64,000 bases of DNA from Bacteroidota bacterium (lineage in GTDB: Bacteria > Bacteroidota > Ignavibacteria > Ignavibacteriales > Melioribacteraceae), in NCBI GenBank assembly GCA_021824635.1, contig JAKAKD010000030.1:186001-250000 (forward strand), given 5' to 3'. Each line of letters begins with the position of its first letter. Position 1 is the first letter of the stretch. Of the stretch, positions 9,254-16,545 are shown one piece after another. The notes under the pieces were generated by a model. The model was not told the DNA's origin. It made no database searches and saw nothing but the letters and a program-made list of their open reading frames with translations. A program made the translations under genes and the position numbers.

Positions 9254-9300
9254 CTATTTATATTTGCAACCGGAAAAATTAATTAGAAAAGGAAAATAAA

Positions 9301-10338
9301 ATGGCTACAAAGAAAGACTTCTTAAAAGACACTATTCAGCATATTGATATAAAAGAGCACAATGTTGTTAAACTTGTTGATTCAATGGAAAAGATGGCTT
9401 TTAGCGCACGCGACCTTAACCGCGCCGCAAAAATTTATGATATGATGCTGAAAGATAAAGAATGTGCCGTAATTCTAACTCTCGCCGGAAGTTTATTCAG
9501 CGCCGGTTTGAAGAAAGTTGTTTTTGATCTTGTCAATAACAACATGGTTGACGCAATTGTATCTACAGGCGCCGTTATGGTTGATCAGGATTTCTTCGAA
9601 GCGCTTGGATTCAAACATTACATAGGAACTCCTTTTGTTGACGACAACGTAATGCGCGATCTTCATATTGACAGAATTTACGATACATTCATTGATGAAG
9701 ACGAACTTCGTGTCTGCGACGAGACAACAGCAAAAATTTTCGATTCACTCGAACACAGACCATATTCATCACGCGAATTACTGCGTGAGTTCGGTAAATA
9801 CCTGGATGAAAACGGCGGACCTAAAGTTGACGACAGCGTAATTTATGCAGCGTACAAGAAGAACGTTCCAATCTTTGTTCCTGCATTTTCCGATTGCTCT
9901 GCCGGATTCGGTATTGTGATGCATCAAGTGAATAATCCGGAAAGTCATGTCTCAATTGATTCCGGAAAAGATTTTCTTGAACTGACTCAAATTAAACTGC
10001 ACAATAAAGAAACGGGAATCTTCATGATAGGCGGCGGAGTTCCTAAAAACTTTACACAGGATATTGTTGTTGCCGCAGAACTTCTTGAAGATGATGCATC
10101 AATGCATAAATACGCGGTTCAAATTACTGTTGCAGATGTACGTGACGGCGCTCTCTCTTCTTCAACATTGAAAGAAGCAAGCTCATGGGGTAAAGTTGAA
10201 ACTACTTACGAGCAGATGGTTTACTCAGAAGCTACACTTGCTATGCCGCTAATTGCCGGTTATGCTTATCATAAAGGTTCATGGAAAAACAGAGTACCAA
10301 AAGAATTGAGTATGATCTACTCAAAAGAAAAAGTGTAA
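9301..10338 (+). CDS. Deoxyhypusine synthase family protein (bacterial, polyamine-related)
   Basis: A 345-residue protein of the deoxyhypusine synthase (DHS) family, NAD-dependent transferases acting on spermidine. Family landmarks are LAGSLFSAGLKKVVFDLVNNNMVDAIVSTGA (about 61-91), VPIFVPAFSDCSAGFG (about 189-204), IGGGVPKNF (about 243-251) and SSWGKV (about 294-299). Bacteria lack eIF5A, and bacterial members are generally thought to make polyamines such as homospermidine or spermidine. By eye, the position of human Lys329 (the imine-forming lysine before VYAD) is Met306 here (EQMVYSEATL), so the chemistry may differ. An AGGAAA stretch precedes the ATG, and a strong terminator follows. Confidence 0.85.
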   Translation: MATKKDFLKDTIQHIDIKEHNVVKLVDSMEKMAFSARDLNRAAKIYDMMLKDKECAVILTLAGSLFSAGLKKVVFDLVNNNMVDAIVSTGAVMVDQDFFEALGFKHYIGTPFVDDNVMRDLHIDRIYDTFIDEDELRVCDETTAKIFDSLEHRPYSSRELLREFGKYLDENGGPKVDDSVIYAAYKKNVPIFVPAFSDCSAGFGIVMHQVNNPESHVSIDSGKDFLELTQIKLHNKETGIFMIGGGVPKNFTQDIVVAAELLEDDASMHKYAVQITVADVRDGALSSSTLKEASSWGKVETTYEQMVYSEATLAMPLIAGYAYHKGSWKNRVPKELSMIYSKEKV

Positions 10339-10360
10339 AATTATCTTTCTATAAATAGTA

Positions 10361-10393
10361 AAAAACCCGATTCGCTTGAACCGGGTTTTTTGT
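10361..10393 (+). terminator. Rho-independent terminator
   Basis: AAAACCCG pairs with CGGGTTTT across a loop and ends in a T-rich run (TTTTTTGTTTT). It lies 22 bases after the DHS-family stop codon. Confidence 0.85.
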
Positions 10394-10410
10394 TTTAGCT
10401 ACAACTTTCA

Positions 10411-10483
10411 TGTCTCGCGTTTTCCGTTTTTACGTCTCACGTCTTTACGTTTCACCTCTCACTTCTTGCCTCTCGCTTCTCAC
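10411..10483. repeat. Degenerate ACGTCTCACGTTTCACCTCTCAC repeat tract
   Basis: About 73 bases of imperfect tandem words (TGTCTCGCGT, ACGTCTCACGTC, ACGTTTCACC, TCTCACTTC, TCTCGCTTCTCAC) stop exactly at the stop codon of the metalloprotease gene (10484-10486). Strongly strand-biased C/T composition. Confidence 0.6.
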
Positions 10484-12808
10484 CTATTTCATCAGCACCA
10501 TCTTTTTTGTTTCAACAAAATTTCCGGCTCTAATTGTGTAGAAATAAATCCCGCTGGATAATTGCGAATTGGAAATTGAGAATTGCGAATTATGGTTTCC
10601 TGCTTGCTGGAATTCATCAACAAGAGTTGCGACTTCTCTTCCAAGCATATCATAAACTTTCAATGATACATGCCCACTAACCGGTAACTGATAACTGATA
10701 ACCGTACTCGGATTAAACGGATTAGGATAATTTTGAGCAAGCTTAAAACTTGACGGCATTAACTCAATAACGTCTTTTACACCTGTCGTAAAAGAGCTGA
10801 CATATGCTCGAACCAAATAAAGAAAAATATAACCATCTTTTCCAGAGACAGAATAGTAACTCCATCTCGGTGGACTTTGCGTTGACATGTAAGCAAAACT
10901 ATGATATGAGGAAGTAGATTGATAATCCGTAGACATCACTCTATTATCTGATGGATAAGCAGCGCCTATTGGGAATTCAACAACAAAAGGATTATTGGTG
11001 GATATCTTATTCGCATTTTTACTAAAATCAACTTTTACCCAATTTGGCCACGGAATTGGATATGGAACTGTTGGTGCTTGAGATAATGTAGGTGTAGCTG
11101 TAAATGATGCTAATTTTTTTCCGCCTAGTTGTGAAGCTAGACCAACATACTCATAGACATTACCATTAATTGGTGCTACCCCGCGTAAAGCAACTTTAAT
11201 TGAATCTAAACGCATACCCTGAATACCATCGAATTGTACTGCGACACTATCACCAGAGGTTAAAGATAGAAACCCAATTGGATCAGTAATATCGTAAGCA
11301 ATTTCCATCGGTTTGTTTTCAAATGTACCGGAAGAATTATATGAGTAAGAGAAACGTGTTGTGTCGGGATTTTGTATATAATCATTATTATCGTTATGGC
11401 ATACAAGGAAAGTTACATTTGTATAATCAGTACCAAAGTTTGGTTCTGTAAAATTGCTTCCCGGATAAACAACTGAAACCCTCTTTCCGGCAGGACCGGT
11501 TTCAATTGCTCTCAATTGTATTGCGGCTTTATTGTTGGTATTAAAATTAGCCGTTAAATTCTTTCCTGATATATAAGAAATATATTCGGCACCCAATTTA
11601 TAAACTGCATCACTTTTATATGATAGATTAGGATCAACATTAGTCGTGGTTGGAGTAACAGCCGGAACATTCGGGTAATTGTATCCCCACTTTGGATCAA
11701 CCGTTTTATCATTCAGATAATTTGCAATCCACCAATCAACGACAATATCATTAAATCTTCTTGAAGTAGGAACTGCGGGCAACGCGGAGTTATCCAGCGC
11801 GCTAATGCCTGTCATTGAGGACTGTGTAAAGTTTTTAAGAAGTCCAACACCAAACTGTTCTTTTAAGTAGAGGAAAAAACGCGCTGCGCGTGAATAATCT
11901 TTTAAAACATCCGTTGGATCATTATTTGGATTCCATCCTAACATGTATCTGTTTGTGCTTATGTTATAGTAAGAAGATTGACTGTACAAAGGATATCCGT
12001 TAATTACTTCAGCTACAAGAGAACAACCTTCGTTAAAAAATGTTTCTTGCAAAGATGTACCATTCATGCCATGGTAATTGAATTGTATCATGTGCTGAAA
12101 TTCATGTGCTGTAGTGCTCATGCCGGTTTTTAATCCGCCTGGTGTTTTCAGGTCCAAAGGGTTTCCATCCAGGTAATAGATTTCAGCTCTATTACTGTTA
12201 GTGTAATTGCCTTCATTATATCCGTGAAAATAACCGGCAGTATATCCGCCAGTTCCTTTATAACCATCCCTAATATTGAGAATTAAAATTATGATTCTAG
12301 AATCGCCGTCAACATTAGGCGGAGTGCCATAAGTATCAACATCATTTTGATAAATACCTTTTAAAGGATTTATTGAACCGCTTGGCGTTTTTAAATCGAA
12401 AGCAGTTTGAACACTATCAACAGCGTTTTGATCAACTCTTCCGGCATTCCAAAGTGAATCTTCGACAAAGACATAACAATTTGTTCCGACTTTTTTACAA
12501 GTTGAAGGCACTTGATAAAACTGAGGGCTTGCGCCTGTTCTTAAATCGCTGGCCCACCAACTATATGTTGATCCGACTGAAAAATTCCAAGCTGTTTTTT
12601 TTAATTGCTGCGGAATGGGTTCAAATTTTTCTAGATCTATTCCATTGGCTTTATTAAATCTTTCCAATAATGGTCCGGCATCAACGGGATAACTTTCACC
12701 ATTAGAAAGTGCTGATTCATCAACCTTCTGCATATTCATTTTGGTTTGCGCAAAAGAGATTGTAAAAACAAAAAACAGAAAAGGTAAAAATAATTTAACT
12801 GATTTCAT
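10484..12808 (-). CDS. Secreted zinc metalloprotease with T9SS sorting domain
   Basis: About 774 residues. A signal peptide (MKSVKLFLPFLFFVFTISFAQ) is followed by a protease domain with HEFQHMIQF, an HExxH zinc motif, about 245 residues in, and NEG in ETFFNEGCSLVAE about 25 residues later, matching M30/hyicolysin-like peptidases with a downstream Glu ligand. A beta-rich middle region follows, then a C-terminal type IX sorting domain starting QNYPNPFNPST and ending VETKKMVLMK. It is therefore exported by Sec and anchored or released through the T9SS. Start taken at ATG 12808 from the signal peptide; ATG 12835 is also possible. The sorting domain contains an unusual HNSQFSISNSQL stretch encoded by a dispersed repeat. 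Confidence 0.85.
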   Translation of the reverse strand: MKSVKLFLPFLFFVFTISFAQTKMNMQKVDESALSNGESYPVDAGPLLERFNKANGIDLEKFEPIPQQLKKTAWNFSVGSTYSWWASDLRTGASPQFYQVPSTCKKVGTNCYVFVEDSLWNAGRVDQNAVDSVQTAFDLKTPSGSINPLKGIYQNDVDTYGTPPNVDGDSRIIILILNIRDGYKGTGGYTAGYFHGYNEGNYTNSNRAEIYYLDGNPLDLKTPGGLKTGMSTTAHEFQHMIQFNYHGMNGTSLQETFFNEGCSLVAEVINGYPLYSQSSYYNISTNRYMLGWNPNNDPTDVLKDYSRAARFFLYLKEQFGVGLLKNFTQSSMTGISALDNSALPAVPTSRRFNDIVVDWWIANYLNDKTVDPKWGYNYPNVPAVTPTTTNVDPNLSYKSDAVYKLGAEYISYISGKNLTANFNTNNKAAIQLRAIETGPAGKRVSVVYPGSNFTEPNFGTDYTNVTFLVCHNDNNDYIQNPDTTRFSYSYNSSGTFENKPMEIAYDITDPIGFLSLTSGDSVAVQFDGIQGMRLDSIKVALRGVAPINGNVYEYVGLASQLGGKKLASFTATPTLSQAPTVPYPIPWPNWVKVDFSKNANKISTNNPFVVEFPIGAAYPSDNRVMSTDYQSTSSYHSFAYMSTQSPPRWSYYSVSGKDGYIFLYLVRAYVSSFTTGVKDVIELMPSSFKLAQNYPNPFNPSTVISYQLPVSGHVSLKVYDMLGREVATLVDEFQQAGNHNSQFSISNSQLSSGIYFYTIRAGNFVETKKMVLMK
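10560..10595 (-). repeat. Dispersed CAATTCTCAATT repeat (coding copy in sorting domain)
   Basis: On the minus strand this reads as permutations of AATTCGCAATTCTCAATTTC, the same words as 3217-3255. It is translated as HNSQFSISNSQL inside the T9SS sorting domain, replacing the usual short link before SSGIYFY. Confidence 0.6.
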
Positions 12809-12866
12809 GATTCCCACGCTTTGTTTATTTATCATCTTTAGAGACCTCTGAAATATTATTTCTTGA

Positions 12867-12930
12867 TGTCATTGCGAGGAATGAAATGACGAAGCAATCT
12901 TGAGATCACTTCGCTTCGCTCGTGATGACA
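12867..12930. repeat. TGTCATTGCGAGG...ATGACA hairpin repeat
   Basis: Sixty-four bases start TGTCATTGCGAGGAATGAAA and end CGTGATGACA, with inner words GACGAAGCAATCT and TCACTTCGCTTCGCTCG. Ends are inverted (TGTCAT/ATGACA). This is the well-known 'CATTGCGAGGAGCGAAGCGACGAAGCAATC' type of dispersed repeat seen in many unrelated bacteria. It sits between the lipoprotein gene and the protease gene. Confidence 0.65.
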
Positions 12931-12944
12931 ATTATTGAAACATT

Positions 12945-13286
12945 TCATATGTCCCCTTTTGTTACTGGAATAACTTTTTCAACAACAATAGCCGTATCTC
13001 CTTCTTCTTTATGGAGATCACCATACAAGATATAGTAAAAACTTCCTTGCTGTTTCCACAACTGATCTTTCAATTCTTTACTGCATTGAAGAATATAAAT
13101 CTTATCATCGCCCGTTTTGACTGCAAGTTTAGTAAACGGTTCATTACCAACAACGGTGATGTAGCCCTTCACATAATTTTGTTCACTGCTCTTCTTACCG
13201 CAGTTACAACTGCATCCGGCAAAAGAAACAACCGCCGCAATAATAACCGATGCTAAAATAAATTCCCGCAGATTTTTTTTGATCAT
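12945..13286 (-). CDS. Small lipoprotein of unknown function
   Basis: A 113-residue lipoprotein. The signal peptide ends in a lipobox (SFAGC, Cys24), followed by a Cys/Lys-rich start (SCNCGKKSSEQ) and a compact beta-rich domain of about 80 residues (YVKGYITVVGNEPFTKLAVKT..., possibly an OB-like fold). No family was recognised. It is the first gene downstream of rrf2 on the same strand after a 165-base gap holding a repeat, so co-transcription with suf is not certain. Confidence 0.7.
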   Translation of the reverse strand: MIKKNLREFILASVIIAAVVSFAGCSCNCGKKSSEQNYVKGYITVVGNEPFTKLAVKTGDDKIYILQCSKELKDQLWKQQGSFYYILYGDLHKEEGDTAIVVEKVIPVTKGDI

Positions 13287-13354
13287 TGTTATTCTCTCTT
13301 CAAACTAAAGGCAAAATAAATAAATGGACGGTGCATTGCAAAGCAGAAAGTCAT

Positions 13355-13446
13355 GGTAATCGGTTATCTGTGACCGGTGACGTATTTTTCTTACAAATCA
13401 ATTATGCTCATAGCAACAGATAACAGAGAACTGATAACAGACAACC
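13355..13446. repeat. GTTATCTGT...ACAGATAAC inverted repeat
   Basis: GGTAATCGGTTATCTGTGACC (13355 onward) and AGCAACAGATAACAGAGAAC (13412 onward) are inverted relatives; GTTATCTGT (13362-13370) and ACAGATAAC (13417-13425) are exact complements. The words TTATCAGTTATC/GATAACTGATAAC also occur inside the protease coding region at 10680-10705. It fills most of the gap between rrf2 and the lipoprotein gene. Confidence 0.55.
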
Positions 13447-13451
13447 AATTT

Positions 13452-13937
13452 CTAGGATTCAATCTCTTTCAACTCTTCATTTATTTTTGAGTTGCCGAAA
13501 GATTCATCGAACAAAAAATTTTCTCTTGCCATCAAATCTTTCAGAGTCATTTTAGAAACAACCGAATCAACAGAATCTTGAATCATTTTCCAGAGAGATC
13601 GCACGGAACAATCAATAGAATTGGTACATATATCCATCGCACCGGTGTGAGTGCTGCAGAATTCATCATCAAATAATCTTCCGCCAAGAACTTTCAAAAC
13701 TTCGCCAACGGAAATTTGATCGGGCGGACGCGTTAATGTGTAGCCGCCAATCTGTCCGCGTGAGCTTTCCAATAATCCGCCGATTCGCATTACACGCAAA
13801 ATTTTTCCGGCATTGTGTTCGCTGATTCCTTCGGCACGGCTTATTTCCGGAATGGTTAAAGATTTTTCAACGGCATAAAATTTTGCTATCCGTAGCAAAC
13901 AGCGTAATCCATATTCTTCTTGCGCACTAAATTTCAT
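13452..13937 (-). CDS. Rrf2 family transcriptional regulator (IscR/SufR-like)
   Basis: A 161-residue regulator. The winged-helix N-terminus (MKFSAQEEYGLRCLLRIA ... ISRAEGISEHNAGKILRVMRIGGLLESSRGQIGGYTLTR) is typical of Rrf2 proteins. Cys94, Cys104 and Cys110 (C-x9-C-x5-C) could ligate an iron-sulfur cluster as in IscR, although the spacing differs from IscR's C-x5-C-x5-C. It is last in the sufBCDST-bacilliredoxin series, so it is the obvious candidate for cluster-dependent autoregulation of the operon. A palindrome at the sufB promoter (20239-20260) is a possible site. Confidence 0.9.
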   Translation of the reverse strand: MKFSAQEEYGLRCLLRIAKFYAVEKSLTIPEISRAEGISEHNAGKILRVMRIGGLLESSRGQIGGYTLTRPPDQISVGEVLKVLGGRLFDDEFCSTHTGAMDICTNSIDCSVRSLWKMIQDSVDSVVSKMTLKDLMARENFLFDESFGNSKINEELKEIES

Positions 13938-13958
13938 ATTTAACTTTAATATATCTTC

Positions 13959-14015
13959 CGGTCATGATCTTGCTTTTAATCTTAATCTTGCTCGTGATCA
14001 TGATCTTAATCATTC
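13959..14015. repeat. Degenerate ATCATGATCTTGCTCGTGATC repeat tract
   Basis: Words CATGATCTTG, TCTTAATCTTG and CTCGTGATCATGATCTTAATC repeat in the gap between the bacilliredoxin and rrf2 genes. The same family recurs at 48542-48586 and 56210-56293. The GATCATGATC core is self-complementary. Confidence 0.6.
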
Positions 14016-14018
14016 TTT

Positions 14019-14555
14019 TTAATTTCTATTTAACGGTATTTTAGATCCGCACATAACCGCATGAACAAGCTCGGCGTATTTATCGGGAGAAACTGACGGA
14101 CCTTTAGCGCTGCATTGTTTATCAAAAAGTGTCTGCAGTTCATTTGCAATATCTTCAGCGTCTCTTCCTTCAATATGATGACGCGGCAATGTGTAAACAA
14201 TCTCGCCGTTTTTAAAGAGCGCCATGAATGGAGATGAAGGCGGAATGTTTGAAAGATATTTATTTCTTAAATGATCAACCGCCTCGCGGTCTTGACCGGC
14301 GAATACAGTTACAAGTTTATCCGGTATAATATTATTTTGAAGAGCTTGTGCGGCGGCTGGTCTTGCGCTTCCGGCAGCGCATCCGCAAACTGAATTTATA
14401 ACAACAAAAACTGTTTTATCTTTTTGTTCTGCTATTAAATCTTCAACTTTTTGCGGCGTTGTTGCTTCTTCAAATCCTACAAAAAGAAGCTCATCCCGCA
14501 TCGGTTGAACCGCTTCGGGATCGTAAATTGGTGCTCTTTGATTTATGTTAAACAT
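14019..14555 (-). CDS. Bacilliredoxin, BrxA/BrxB family
   Basis: A 178-residue thioredoxin-fold protein of the YphP/YqiW (BrxA/BrxB) family. The active-site CGC motif is Cys57-Gly-Cys59 in VVINSVCGCAAGSARPAA, preceded by a thioredoxin-like strand. Bacilliredoxins remove bacillithiol from protein thiols after oxidative stress. Its length is larger than the usual 140-150 residues because of an N-terminal stretch (YDPEAVQPMRDELL) and a C-terminal tail. It lies within the suf operon between sufT and rrf2. A bshA gene at 47.4 kb in the same window fits the use of bacillithiol. Confidence 0.9.
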   Translation of the reverse strand: MFNINQRAPIYDPEAVQPMRDELLFVGFEEATTPQKVEDLIAEQKDKTVFVVINSVCGCAAGSARPAAAQALQNNIIPDKLVTVFAGQDREAVDHLRNKYLSNIPPSSPFMALFKNGEIVYTLPRHHIEGRDAEDIANELQTLFDKQCSAKGPSVSPDKYAELVHAVMCGSKIPLNRN

Positions 14556-14597
14556 GTTACTTCCTTTCTGTTATTTATTCTACTCTAATTGTTTGAA

Positions 14598-14728
14598 TGT
14601 TTTTGAAATTATTAATCCCAGAGGGATTAAATATTGGTAAACATTTCAAAAACATCGCCAGCTAAGTCCCGTTAGGGACGATTTATTGTCGTTTATTTTT
14701 TTACCAACATTCAGTCCCTTACGGGACT
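14598..14728. repeat. Composite palindromic element in sufT-bacilliredoxin gap
   Basis: An exact 12-base inverted repeat (TGTTTTTGAAAT 14598-14609 / ATTTCAAAAACA 14643-14654) encloses the palindrome AATCCCAGAGGGATT (14614-14628). Two further palindromes follow, GTCCCGTTAGGGAC (14666-14679) and AGTCCCTTACGGGACT (14713-14728), plus inverted ATTGGTAA/TTACCAA. It resembles the GTCCC-NNN-GGGAC repeats scattered through many Bacteroidota-related genomes. It separates sufT from the bacilliredoxin gene. Confidence 0.65.
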
Positions 14729-14818
14729 TTCATTCTTTTTTTTACAAATTTATATAGCTCTTACACAATCAACGATAGAACCACTTTCTAAATTCTAATG
14801 AACTGGGTGAAGAATTAA

Positions 14819-15133
14819 TTATAAAAATCCTAATTCCAATTTTGCTTCTTCACTCATTTTATCAATACTCCACGCCGGATCCCAGACCAAATCAACGTAA
14901 ACGTCTTTAACGCCATGAATGTTTTTTACTCTTTCTTTTACATCACCGGGTAAACTTCCTGCAACCGGACAAGCCGGAGAAGTTAAAGTCATTTTTATAT
15001 ACGTGTTCCCTTCATCGTCAATTTTGATTCCGTAAATCAATCCAAGTTCCCAAATGTCAACCGGAATTTCCGGATCGAAACATGTCTTGAGAACCGATAT
15101 AACCGCTTGTTCTAATTTTCCTTTGTCTATCAT
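14819..15133 (-). CDS. sufT: Fe-S assembly protein, MIP18/DUF59 family (SufT-like)
   Basis: A 104-residue DUF59 protein. The family core is complete: VLKTCFDPEIPVDIWELGLIYG (Asp-Pro-Glu motif), KMTLTSPACPVAGSLPGDVKERV with the conserved Cys, and VDLVWDPAWSIDKMSEEAKLELG at the end. SufT helps mature iron-sulfur proteins, probably by cluster carriage, and is commonly encoded in suf operons. Start set at ATG 15133, preceded by AAGGAAGAG; a seven-codon upstream TTG extension would begin within a repeat hairpin. The sufS gene ends 60 bases upstream. Confidence 0.9.
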   Translation of the reverse strand: MIDKGKLEQAVISVLKTCFDPEIPVDIWELGLIYGIKIDDEGNTYIKMTLTSPACPVAGSLPGDVKERVKNIHGVKDVYVDLVWDPAWSIDKMSEEAKLELGFL

Positions 15134-15155
15134 TTTATTTTTCTCTTCCTTCAAG

Positions 15156-15195
15156 TCCCTCTCCTTTTTTAAGGAGAGGGATTTAGGGTGAGGTC
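15156..15195. repeat. CCCTCTCCTT-AAGGAGAGGG hairpin repeat
   Basis: CCCTCTCCTT (15157-15166) and AAGGAGAGGG (15171-15180) form a perfect 10-bp stem with a four-base loop, followed by ATTTAGGGTGAGGTC. The element overlaps the sufS stop codon and ends about 20 bases before the sufT start, so it would form a strong RNA hairpin between the two genes. The same wording (CCCTCTCC...AGGGTGAGG) is known as a dispersed repeat in other bacteria. Confidence 0.7.
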
Positions 15196-16444
15196 ATGCA
15201 AACATTTTTTTTACTTTATGAATTCCGAGAACTAGTTTATCAATTTCTTCTCTTGTGTTATAGAAAGCGAACGATGCACGCGCTGTTGCAGGAAGATTGT
15301 ATCTCTTCATTATCGGCTGTGTGCAATGATGCCCGGTGCGTATTGCTATTCCGTCTGTATCTATAATTGTCCCGATATCGTATGGATGAATGCCTTCAAT
15401 CACAAACGATATTACAGATGCTTTCTCTTTTGCGTTTCCAATTATTCGCAATCCAGGAATTTGAGATAGCTGTTCCGTTCCGTATTGAAGAAGAAAATTT
15501 TCATGCTCAATTAATTCGTTACGGTCAAATTGATTTAGGTAATCAATCGCAGCACCGAGTCCTATACCGCCAGCAATATTCGGAGTTCCCGCTTCAAATT
15601 TTCTTGGAATATCATCGAACGTGGTTTCTTCAAATGTAACAGTGCGTATCATATCGCCGCCGCCTTGATAAGGAGGCATCATTTCTAAAAATTCCGTTTT
15701 ACCGTAAAGAACTCCAATGCCGGTTGGACCGAAAACTTTATGACCGGAGAATACATAAAAGTCAGCGTCTAATTCTTGCACATCAATTTTGTAATGAGGA
15801 ATTGCCTGTGCGCCGTCAAGAAGAACAGGAACACCGTGCGAATGCGCGATCTCAATAATTTTTTTTACCGGATTAACCGTTCCGAGCGAATTGGAGATAT
15901 GAACAACAGAAACAAGTTTTGTTTTTTCATTTATCATTTTTCCGAAAGCATCCATATCAAGTTCGCCTGCATCATTTATCGGAATTACTTTCAGATTTGT
16001 CTTCTTTCTTCCGCACATCAACTGCCATGGAACAATATTAGAATGATGTTCCATATATGAGATTAGAATTTCATCTCCGTCTTTAAAGTGTTTTGCTCTG
16101 CAAAGTGATGAAGCTACAAGATTAATAGCTTCGGTAGCGCCGCGGACAAATACAATTTCCGAAACGCTCATAGCATTAATTAATTCTTTCACTTTCAGAC
16201 GTGCGGTTTCGTATTGCTCGGTTGCAAGTTCGCTTAAGAAGTAGAGACCGCGGTGAATATTCGCGTTATCAAAAGTGTAGTATTGCGTCAAAGCGTCAAT
16301 AACCGCTTGCGGCTTCTGCGATGTTGCAGCATTGTCAAGATAAACAAGAGGTTTGCCGTTCACTAATCTTTTCAATATTGGAAAATCATTTCTGATCTCT
16401 TCAACATCGAATTTTCGTTTCACTTCCGGAATTGTAGTTATCAT
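15194..16444 (-). CDS. sufS: Cysteine desulfurase SufS
   Basis: A 416-residue group II (SufS-type) PLP cysteine desulfurase that supplies persulfide sulfur for Fe-S assembly. It has an N-terminal DFPIL...[11 protein letters not shown] motif (about 20-45), the PLP lysine in [17 protein letters not shown] (about 222-238) and the catalytic Cys in RTGHHCTQP (about 370-378). Start set at ATG 16444 (MITTIPE), preceded by GAGAAAAG; the GTG nine codons upstream lies in a repeat. No SufE or SufU sulfur acceptor gene is seen in this operon, so the acceptor is elsewhere or replaced. Confidence 0.95.
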   Translation of the reverse strand: MITTIPEVKRKFDVEEIRNDFPILKRLVNGKPLVYLDNAATSQKPQAVIDALTQYYTFDNANIHRGLYFLSELATEQYETARLKVKELINAMSVSEIVFVRGATEAINLVASSLCRAKHFKDGDEILISYMEHHSNIVPWQLMCGRKKTNLKVIPINDAGELDMDAFGKMINEKTKLVSVVHISNSLGTVNPVKKIIEIAHSHGVPVLLDGAQAIPHYKIDVQELDADFYVFSGHKVFGPTGIGVLYGKTEFLEMMPPYQGGGDMIRTVTFEETTFDDIPRKFEAGTPNIAGGIGLGAAIDYLNQFDRNELIEHENFLLQYGTEQLSQIPGLRIIGNAKEKASVISFVIEGIHPYDIGTIIDTDGIAIRTGHHCTQPIMKRYNLPATARASFAFYNTREEIDKLVLGIHKVKKMFA

Positions 16445-16466
16445 TCTTTTCTCAAAAAAAATTAAT

Positions 16467-16545
16467 AGCACACGGATGACACTGATTATACAGATTTACA
16501 CAGATTAATCCGCGAACATCAGTGTTATCCGCGTTATCTGTGTTC
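16467..16545. repeat. ACACGGATGACACTGAT...ATCAGTGTTATCCG inverted repeat
   Basis: CGGATGACACTGAT (16473-16486) and ATCAGTGTTATCCG (16518-16531) pair with one mismatch. The region in between holds CAGATTTACACAGATTAATC, another self-similar word set, and the tract ends at the sufD stop codon. It fills the sufD-sufS gap almost completely. Confidence 0.65.

Noticed and set aside
12373..12657. 94-codon plus-strand open frame inside the metalloprotease gene.
   Set aside because: No ribosome site and unusual composition; it is an antisense shadow of a well-supported gene.
13959..14015. Repeated GATCATGATC words as CRISPR-like repeats.
   Set aside because: Unit lengths are irregular, no unique spacers, no cas genes in the window.
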